From positions 1 through 51,829 of the forward strand of contig JAISLQ010000026.1 of assembly GCA_031290885.1 (NCBI GenBank): a stretch of DNA of 51,829 bases, written 5' to 3'. Below the pieces are notes generated by a model. It ran no database searches. It was not told where the DNA came from and saw only the letters and a program-made list of their open reading frames with translations. Shown here one piece after another: positions 46,313 through 51,829 of the stretch; within the stretch, counting starts at the first letter, position 1; the number at the start of each line of letters is the position of its first letter. The stretch comes from Acidaminococcales bacterium (GTDB lineage Bacteria > Bacillota > Negativicutes > Acidaminococcales > JAISLQ01). Position numbers and translations under genes: made by a program.

Positions 46313-48067
46313 ATGAACCTTGAAGGCATTACTTTAGCTTTATTGCGGGAATTTATCAGCGAGGCGCTCCTTAACGGGCGTATCGACAAAGTTACGCAGC
46401 CAAGCCGGTTTTCGCTTCTTTTGCGCATAAGGAACCGGCAGAAGGATTTTCACCTTTACATAAACTGCCAAGGCGACGCCCCGCACATGCGGCTGCTGGC
46501 CGGACGGCCGACCGGCGCGGACGCGCCGGCGGCCTTTTGCATGTTGCTGCGCAAGCACATAGAAAACGGCCGGATAACCGCCATAAAACAAGAAAACCTG
46601 GAGCGGGCGATAATTTTTGACATAGACGCGCTGGGCGTCGGCCGCAACATCATCACGAAGAATTTGATAGTTGAGCTGACCGGCAAAAGCAGCAACATAA
46701 TTTTAGCGGAGGACGGGGCCATAATCGGCTGCGCCAAGCATATCGGCGAAAATCTGAACAGATTCCGGCAAATGCTGCCCGGGCGCCCCTATCTTCCCCC
46801 GCCGCCGCAAAACGGCGGCAATGTTCTGACGGAAGGCGCCGGGGCGATAGCGGAAAACATCGCCCGGTCGCGGCTCGACCTTTCGGCGGCCGTGCTGGAA
46901 GCGACGGTGGGAATAGGGCCGTTTTCCGCCCGGGAAATTATCTGGCGCGCCGGCCTGACGCCCTCCCTGCCGGCGGCGGCGCTGGACGCGCACGACATAG
47001 CCGCCTTGTCGGAGGCCATTGAAAGCATCGCCGTCCCCATAAAAGAAAAAACCGCGCCCATCACCGTCGCCGTAAAGGACGGAAATCTCGTGGCCGGCAT
47101 AGCGCCTTATAAACCGGGGCATCTGGGGGAAATTGCTATCGAAAGCTTCCCCGGCGTAAACGAGGCCGTAACCTTCGCGGCCGGATTGAAAAAAGTCCCG
47201 GCCGCGGAAAACGCCCGTCTGCTGAAATTCGTCAAAGGCGAAGAGGCGCGCGCGGAGAAAAAACTCGCGCTCTTGGCGCAAGAACACGAAACTGCGGCCA
47301 ACGCCGACGAGTTCAAAAACATCGCCGACAACCTCATGCAGCGGCTGTATCTTTTGGAAAAGGGCATGGAGCGGTACGCTTTTTCCGACACCCTCACCGG
47401 CCGGTGGGTCGAGGCGCCCCTTAAAGCCGGCCTCAGCCCGGCCGAAAACGCGCAGCGTTATTACAAACTGTACGCCAAGGCCAAGCGCGCGGCCGGCAAT
47501 TTACAAAAACAATTGGCACAAGGGAAAAGCCTCCTGAATTATTTGGCCGGCGTGAAATTTTCCATCGAAACCGCGCAAACGGCGGCGGAACTGGCGGAGA
47601 TAAAAGACGAACTTGCCCGCGGCGGCCTTTGGAAAGAAAAATCCGCCAAAGCCGCCAAGCTCCCGCCGTCCGCCCCATTAAAAATAAAAATGCCTTCCGG
47701 CGCTTTTGTCTTTGTCGGAAAAAACAACAGGCAAAACGACCTTCTGACCTTTAAGATCGCGCGCGCCGGCGACATTTGGCTGCACGCCAAAAACATCCCC
47801 GGCTCGCACGTCATATTGCAAAACGGCGGCAAGGCCGCGGGCGGCGACGACCTAGCCGCCGCCGCCCATCTGGCGGCGTGGTTCAGCAAGGCCCGCGGCT
47901 CTTCCGGCGTCCCCGTAGACTACGCCGCGCGCCGCCATGTGCGAAAACCGGCCGGCGCCCAACCCGGCTTCGTGCTGTATGAAAACCAAAAGACGCTGCA
48001 AGTTACGGCGGACGAAGCTTTTATCAACCAATTGCTCAAACAAGCGGTGCCCGCGGCTTTGGGCTAA
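46313..48067 (+). CDS. rqcH: Rqc2/RqcH-type ribosome quality-control protein (NFACT family)
   Basis: This 584-residue protein has the NFACT layout: an N-terminal NFACT-N domain (MNLEGITLALLREF), a coiled coil in the middle (about 320-480) and the NFACT-R domain near the C-terminus (FVGKNNRQNDLLTFKIARAG, then DIWLHAKNIPGSHVIL). RqcH binds the 50S subunit with a stalled nascent chain and adds an alanine tail that marks it for degradation. At positions 97-98 the sequence reads Glu-Arg, where Bacillus subtilis RqcH has the functional Asp97-Arg98 pair. The ATG at 46313 is preceded by CGGAGG (12 bases), and the longer frame from 46199 has no site. The stop overlaps that of the convergent gene. Confidence 0.94.
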   Translation: MNLEGITLALLREFISEALLNGRIDKVTQPSRFSLLLRIRNRQKDFHLYINCQGDAPHMRLLAGRPTGADAPAAFCMLLRKHIENGRITAIKQENLERAIIFDIDALGVGRNIITKNLIVELTGKSSNIILAEDGAIIGCAKHIGENLNRFRQMLPGRPYLPPPPQNGGNVLTEGAGAIAENIARSRLDLSAAVLEATVGIGPFSAREIIWRAGLTPSLPAAALDAHDIAALSEAIESIAVPIKEKTAPITVAVKDGNLVAGIAPYKPGHLGEIAIESFPGVNEAVTFAAGLKKVPAAENARLLKFVKGEEARAEKKLALLAQEHETAANADEFKNIADNLMQRLYLLEKGMERYAFSDTLTGRWVEAPLKAGLSPAENAQRYYKLYAKAKRAAGNLQKQLAQGKSLLNYLAGVKFSIETAQTAAELAEIKDELARGGLWKEKSAKAAKLPPSAPLKIKMPSGAFVFVGKNNRQNDLLTFKIARAGDIWLHAKNIPGSHVILQNGGKAAGGDDLAAAAHLAAWFSKARGSSGVPVDYAARRHVRKPAGAQPGFVLYENQKTLQVTADEAFINQLLKQAVPAALG

Positions 48068-49008
48068 GCCAGCTTAATTTTCCCCGCCTCCGCCAGCGTC
48101 CGTTCGGCTTCGGCGACGATGTCCTCAATGGCCTGTTTGCAGGTTTTTATGCTGTCCAAGGGATACAGGCTCTGCCCGACTTGTACCGCCCCGCTATTTA
48201 CGTCGCCCTCGACCGAGGCCAAGCGGTTGGTGCCGGCAGCCAGCCGGTTGAGCTCTTCCTGCGGCGCGCCGCTGACCTCTTTGGCCAAAAAATTGGCGGT
48301 AAAATCGTTTTTCAGGCAGCGCACGCCGCTGCCCCGTGAATAGCCCGTTACCACCGAGTCCGTATCGGCCGCCTCGATTATCCTTTTTTTGAAGGCGGGA
48401 TGCGCCGGACATTCTTGCGTAAGCAAGAACCTTGACCCCATTTGGACGCCGGAAGCGCCCATCAGCATGGCCGCGGCCATGCCCTTGCCGTTGACTATGC
48501 CGCCGGCGGCGATGATCGGTATGCTCACTTTCGGCGGCACATTGCTCAAAAGGGCCATTGTCGTCAGTACGCCTATATGCCCGCCGCCTTCCATGCCTTC
48601 CATGACAAAAGCGTCGGCGCCTTTTTCTTCCACTCTTTGCGCCAGTTTTACATTGGGAATTACCGGGATGATTTTGATGCCGGCCTTTTCCAATTTCTTA
48701 AAGTGCGGCACAGGGTTTCCCGCCCCCAATGTTACGAAAGCCACCTTCTCCGCGCATACCGCGTCGATGATTTCGTCCGCGTTGGGCGAAAGCAAGGTAA
48801 TGTTGGCGCCGAAAGGCTTGTCCGTCAGGCTCTTGGCCTTGCGGATTTGCTCAATCGCCCATGCCGCCGTCCGGCCGCCCATGCCGACAATGCCCGCGCC
48901 GCCTGCGTTGGAAACGGCCGCCGCCAGTACGGCGTCTGACGCCCAGGCCATTCCGCCTTGGATTATGGGATATTTGATCCCCAAAAGTTTGGTAAGCCTG
49001 TTTCCCAT
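48064..49008 (-). CDS. FMN-dependent FabK/nitronate monooxygenase-like protein
   Basis: This 314-residue TIM-barrel flavoprotein starts with LTKLLGIKYPIIQGGMAWAS. It has SNAGGAGIVGMG, GANITLLSPNADEI, GMEGGGHIG, IPIIAAGGI and GASGVQMGSRFLLTQEC, all shared by nitronate monooxygenases and the FabK enoyl-ACP reductases. The sequence motif GMEGGGHIG and the length fit FabK slightly better. In Firmicutes FabK reduces enoyl-ACP in fatty acid synthesis, usually inside a fab gene cluster, which is not seen here. I therefore keep the call broad. I chose the ATG at 49008, with GAGGGGTG about 9 bases upstream; the longer frame adds an unrelated tail. Confidence 0.87.
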   Translation of the reverse strand: MGNRLTKLLGIKYPIIQGGMAWASDAVLAAAVSNAGGAGIVGMGGRTAAWAIEQIRKAKSLTDKPFGANITLLSPNADEIIDAVCAEKVAFVTLGAGNPVPHFKKLEKAGIKIIPVIPNVKLAQRVEEKGADAFVMEGMEGGGHIGVLTTMALLSNVPPKVSIPIIAAGGIVNGKGMAAAMLMGASGVQMGSRFLLTQECPAHPAFKKRIIEAADTDSVVTGYSRGSGVRCLKNDFTANFLAKEVSGAPQEELNRLAAGTNRLASVEGDVNSGAVQVGQSLYPLDSIKTCKQAIEDIVAEAERTLAEAGKIKLA

Positions 49009-49026
49009 CTTAAAAACACCCCTCTT

Positions 49027-49067
49027 CAAAAAATACAAACGCCCGCGGACAAAACCGCCCGCAGGCG
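49027..49067 (-). terminator. Terminator of the acyl-CoA dehydrogenase gene
   Basis: On the minus strand, 9 bp pair (49067-49059 with 49048-49040, one G-U pair) around a 10-base loop. GTTTGTATTTTTT follows. It starts about 60 bases past the acyl-CoA dehydrogenase stop and lies just before the FabK-like gene. Confidence 0.65.
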
Positions 49068-49129
49068 CAAAAAGCATCCCGCCTGTGTTTATGGTAGCCT
49101 CTTGTCATTATACCGCAAAAAGCCCCTTT

Positions 49130-50263
49130 TTAATAGATAAGCTTGTTCGCGATGACCAATCGCTGGATTTGGTTGGTGCCCTCGTATATTTGCATTATTT
49201 TCGCGTCGCGCATATATTTTTCGGCGGGATATTCCTTGGAATAGCCGTACCCACCCATGATTTGCAGCGCGTTGGTGGTAACCTCCATCGCCGTATCCGA
49301 CGCGTAGCATTTGGCGATGGCGGCTTCTTTGGAAAACTCCAGGCCGTGATCGCGCAGCCAGCAGGCTTTTAAAACCAGCAGCCTTGCTGCTTCCACGCGC
49401 ATGGCCATGTCGGCGAGCATGGCTTGCACCAGTTGGAAAGAGGCGATCGGCTGGCCGAACTGCCGCCGTTCTTTAGAATATTTTACCGCCGCGTCAAGCG
49501 CGGCCTGCGCCAGCCCGACCGACACGGCGCCGACAAACGGCCTTGCCGCGTCGAGAGTGTTCATGGCGATCCGGAAGCCTTCGCCTTCGCGGCCCAAGCG
49601 TCTGCTTTCCGGCAAGCGCACGTTATCCAGTATGAGCTCGCAAGTGGTGGAAGCGCGTATTCCCATTTTGTCCTCTTTTTTGCCGAAAGAAAACCCCGGC
49701 GTGCCTTTGGGCACTATGAAGGCGGTAAGCCCCCTGATGCCGGCCGATTTCCTGGTATTGGCAAAAACGAGATATACATCGGCAATGCCGCCGTTGGTAA
49801 TAAAAGTTTTCGTGCCGTTCAAAACATAATGACTGCCGTCTTTTACGGCGCCGGTAGCGACCGAACCGGCATCCGAGCCGGCGTTGGGCTCGGTAAGCGC
49901 GAAAGCGGCAAATTTGCCCTCGTTCAAAAGGTCAAAATGATACTTTTTCTGTTCTTCCGTGCCGCGCAGCAATACGGGATAAGTGGCGAGCGAATTGGCC
50001 GCCACGGAAGTCGCGACGCCGGCGCAGCCTTTGCCAAGCTCCTCATAGATGACGCTGATGGTTACGCCGTCAAGGCCGGCCCCGCCAAACTCTTCCGGCA
50101 CGATCAGGTTCAAAAGCCCTGTGTCGCCGAGCTTTTTTATAAGTTCGGGGCGCATGGCGCCTTCCCTGTCCATTTCGGCGGCGTACGGTTTAATTTCTTT
50201 TTCGACCAGTTCAGCGACAAGTTTGCGAAACTCCAATTGTTCCGGCGAAAGACTAAAATCCAT
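49130..50263 (-). CDS. Acyl-CoA dehydrogenase
   Basis: This 377-residue flavoprotein has the complete family text: ELIKKLGDTGLLNLIVPEEFGG near the N-terminus, CFALTEP-type AFALTEPNAGSDAGS (FAD/substrate loop), KTFITNGGIADVYLVFA, RRQFGQPIASFQ and QIMGGYGYSKEYPAEKYMRD. The C-terminal QIYEGTNQIQR contains the catalytic base Glu 361. This position fits short/medium-chain enzymes such as butyryl-CoA dehydrogenase. It needs an electron-transfer flavoprotein, which is not in the window. The ATG at 50263 follows AAGGAGG by 6-7 bases; the longer frame to 50314 is not supported. Confidence 0.95.
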   Translation of the reverse strand: MDFSLSPEQLEFRKLVAELVEKEIKPYAAEMDREGAMRPELIKKLGDTGLLNLIVPEEFGGAGLDGVTISVIYEELGKGCAGVATSVAANSLATYPVLLRGTEEQKKYHFDLLNEGKFAAFALTEPNAGSDAGSVATGAVKDGSHYVLNGTKTFITNGGIADVYLVFANTRKSAGIRGLTAFIVPKGTPGFSFGKKEDKMGIRASTTCELILDNVRLPESRRLGREGEGFRIAMNTLDAARPFVGAVSVGLAQAALDAAVKYSKERRQFGQPIASFQLVQAMLADMAMRVEAARLLVLKACWLRDHGLEFSKEAAIAKCYASDTAMEVTTNALQIMGGYGYSKEYPAEKYMRDAKIMQIYEGTNQIQRLVIANKLIY

Positions 50264-50366
50264 GCTAATCCTCCTTGCTTCATTGCAATGTAGACGGCAA
50301 GGCAGCCGATGCAAAGCTAACCGCCTGGGCGGCGCGAGAGCGCGCGCGCAGGCTTTCCTTGCCCAT

Positions 50367-50388
50367 AAAACCGCTTTTGGCGGTTTTT
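50367..50388. terminator. Hairpin terminator after the hotdog thioesterase gene
   Basis: AAAACCGC (50367-50374) pairs with GCGGTTTT (50380-50387) around a 5-base loop. It starts 8 bases past the thioesterase stop, and T tracts at the stem base on both strands allow two-way action. Confidence 0.6.
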
Positions 50389-50395
50389 CCCCGGG

Positions 50396-50854
50396 TCAGG
50401 TGATTTTGTCAATTATTTCCTCAAATACCCCTATTACATAATAAGTTGAGCGCAAGGAACTGATTACGCGCCTGCCGCCGTCAAAAACCTTGGCGCCCAT
50501 TACGATGGTATGGCGCCCGCTGTGCAAAACGCCGGCCTCGCAGGTGATCAGGGAAGGGGCGTATACATTCGCGATGAAATTAATATGCGTATCGAGCGTA
50601 ACCACTCTCTTGCCCAAAGAAGCGCAAGCCACCCCCATGCAGGAGTCGCCTATGCTCATGATCGCGCCTCCGTGCAGGTTGGCGTAAAGGTTGGTATGTT
50701 TGCCGGCCTCCACCATCATGCTTTGTATGGCGCGCCCTTTGTAGGCTTGCTCTATGTGCAGGCCCAAAAGGTTGTAAAAGTGGTTGCGCTCCGAATATTG
50801 CCGGCGCAGATATTCTAGGACAAAAATCTCATTTTCGCTCATTTCCCGTGGCAT
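50396..50854 (-). CDS. PaaI-type hotdog-fold thioesterase
   Basis: This 152-residue protein has the hotdog core of PaaI/YbgC-like thioesterases: HGGAIMSIGDSCMGVACAS, where the HGG and Asp belong to the active-site helix, then LDTHINFIANVYAPSL and AKVFDGGRRVISSL. Such enzymes free CoA from acyl- or aryl-CoA esters in the cytoplasm. The neighbour downstream is an acyl-CoA dehydrogenase 132 bases away, a fitting context. I kept the ATG at 50854, with GGGAG about 12 bases before it; an ATG four codons later is possible. Confidence 0.88.
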   Translation of the reverse strand: MPREMSENEIFVLEYLRRQYSERNHFYNLLGLHIEQAYKGRAIQSMMVEAGKHTNLYANLHGGAIMSIGDSCMGVACASLGKRVVTLDTHINFIANVYAPSLITCEAGVLHSGRHTIVMGAKVFDGGRRVISSLRSTYYVIGVFEEIIDKIT

Positions 50855-50874
50855 AACCGCGTCTTTCTCCCACC

Positions 50875-51462
50875 TTAATCTAAAATATATACCGTAACCA
50901 TTCTGCGGCCAAACTTTAAGGCGTCAGGCCTTGATTCGTACGCAAGATCTATCCGGCTGCCTTTGATGGCGCCGCCGGTGTCGTCGGCTACGGCGTAACC
51001 GTAGCCTGCCACAAAAAGCCGCGTGCCGAGCGGTATGAAGCGCGGATCCACCGCGACCAGCCCCCGGCGCAGGCGGTTGCCGCCGGCGGTGTAAAGGCCG
51101 CAGCCGGGATCGTCGCTGGTGTAGGCGGTCGCCTCCATAGTCAGCACGCGCTTGTAGCGCGAGGGCGGCGTATTCATGATGCGCTTGGCGCGTTTCACAA
51201 TCTGGCCCATGACCGACTTTGTGATCACGCCGTCTTCGGGCAGCCCTGCCAATTTTTGAAAAGACATGACCGCCTGCCGCGTTTCCGGGCCAAACTTGCT
51301 GTCCAAGGGGCCTTTGTACACTCCTAAGTGCGAAAGCAGCAATTGGATATGCGATATATTGTCGCCGCGCATGCCTTCGCGGGCCACCAAATCAAAAGGC
51401 CCGGCGTGACAAGGAGCCAAAAAGCAGAAAGCGGCAAGCAGAACCGGGACAATCCGTTTCAT
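50875..51462 (-). CDS. Secreted peptidoglycan-binding 3D-domain protein
   Basis: This 195-residue protein has a signal peptide (cut probably after CHA at residue 20). A PG_binding_1-type repeat follows at about 28-90 (GDNISHIQLLLSHLGVYKG, DSKFGPETRQAVMSFQK). The C-terminal 3D domain reads MEATAYTSDDPGCG, RRGLVAVDPRFIPLGTRLFV, YAVADDTGGAIKGSRIDLAY; the three conserved Asp are present. 3D domains occur in MltA-like lytic transglycosylases, and in Firmicutes in Rpf/stationary-phase survival proteins such as YocH, which help wall turnover. It is probably a cell wall enzyme. The ATG at 51462 starts a stand-alone gene. Confidence 0.9.
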   Translation of the reverse strand: MKRIVPVLLAAFCFLAPCHAGPFDLVAREGMRGDNISHIQLLLSHLGVYKGPLDSKFGPETRQAVMSFQKLAGLPEDGVITKSVMGQIVKRAKRIMNTPPSRYKRVLTMEATAYTSDDPGCGLYTAGGNRLRRGLVAVDPRFIPLGTRLFVAGYGYAVADDTGGAIKGSRIDLAYESRPDALKFGRRMVTVYILD

Positions 51463-51685
51463 GCGATCAATCCTTTGGGCATAATATTTGCTTGCGCAAA
51501 CAATGTAATATTTTTTGTATTATTAATTCAGTATACTTTAACAAGCCTGCAATGTCAAAAACAAATTGCCCTCCGCGCCGCCTGCCAAAGATCGCGATGT
51601 TGCGCCGATCCGTCCGCCGCGGGCGGCGGCCTTTTGCCCGTTGCGGGCTCGGGGGCAATTCGCGCTCGCCCAAAAAGCCAAAGCA

Positions 51686-51716
51686 AAAGGCCCCCCGCCC
51701 GTAACAGGGGGCCTTT
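51686..51716 (-). terminator. Hairpin that may end a minus-strand transcript from beyond the window
   Basis: A 10-bp stem (AAAGGCCCCC with GGGGGCCTTT) has an 11-base loop. On the minus strand it is followed by TGCTTTGGCTTTTT, so it could end a transcript coming from the right. A second GC-rich hairpin (51720-51739) sits beside it without a T tract. Confidence 0.4.
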
Positions 51717-51775
51717 GCCGCGCGGGGCAAGCCCCGCGCAGGGCAATATAACACAAATCAGAGGAGTACGCTAAA

Positions 51776-51829
51776 TTGTTGCCGCCCCGCGAGCCTTTTC
51801 AAAACGGGCGGGCTTTGCTAGGGGGCGCG
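51776..51829 (+). CDS. Start of a + strand gene that runs out of the window
   Basis: GAGGAG (51761-51766) lies 9 bases before a TTG at 51776 (a second TTG follows at 51779), and the frame stays open to the last base. The visible part reads LLPPREPFQNGRALLGGA. TTG starts with this kind of site are common in the window. I do not recognise the product from 18 residues. Confidence 0.4.
   Translation, partial: MLPPREPFQNGRALLGGA

Overview
The window is a GC-rich stretch of bacterial chromosome, densely coded on both strands. The gene set points to a Gram-positive-lineage anaerobe, most likely a member of the Negativicutes (Firmicutes/Bacillota). It has SepF, ZapA, MutS2 with an Smr domain, a DnaE of about 1150 residues, RqcH, and membrane subunits of a Na+-translocating decarboxylase. 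The phylum is well supported and the class is an inference. I see no rRNA, tRNA, CRISPR array, transposase or phage gene, so this is mostly core chromosome with a few accessory genes.

Layout. 1-1508 (+): the 3' end of a DASS/SLC13-type anion transporter, an orphan Fic protein and a small membrane protein. 1777-3095 (-): the beta subunit and a 40-residue gamma-like subunit of a Na+-pumping decarboxylase, read from a promoter whose -10 box lies in a perfect palindrome. 3534-7535 (+): a complete binding-protein ABC importer (lipoprotein, fused double permease, ATPase), each gene starting at TTG. 7613-16339 (-): an ICMT-type methyltransferase, mutS2, a U32 peptidase-family protein, zapA, an unknown protein, a PatB/MalY-type aminotransferase and an unknown tail-anchored protein. 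16554-24247 (-): rpoC and rpoB as a stand-alone unit with its own promoter and a leader hairpin that looks like an attenuator. 24631-28571 (+): sepF and dnaE. 28611-32257 (-): a P1-family peptidase, a LarA-family racemase, a DUF2939 protein and a secreted unknown. 32258-32995 holds no convincing gene. 32996-37412 (-): pxpB, pxpC and pxpA (ATP-dependent 5-oxoprolinase) followed by separate genes for the two halves of the D-glutamate cyclase DGLUCY. 37611-42641 (-): an M16C metallopeptidase, comM and a YraN-family gene. 42870-45936 (-): a glycine betaine/proline-type importer (proV, proW, proX). 46313-48067 (+): rqcH, whose stop overlaps that of a convergent FabK/nitronate-monooxygenase-like gene. 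49130-51462 (-): an acyl-CoA dehydrogenase, a hotdog thioesterase and a secreted 3D-domain protein. A new + strand gene probably begins near 51776.

How the parts fit. The most coherent metabolic unit is 32996-37412: a proposed route from (D-)glutamate through 5-oxoproline to L-glutamate. It sits next to LarA and P1-peptidase genes, and in the same window as subunits of a Na+-decarboxylase of the kind used by amino-acid- and dicarboxylate-fermenting Negativicutes. The rest is housekeeping (transcription, replication, division, ribosome rescue), transport and osmoprotection. Many genes start at TTG or GTG. Many are followed by long, nearly perfect hairpins whose A and T tracts lie inside the stem, which suits terminators shared by converging transcripts.
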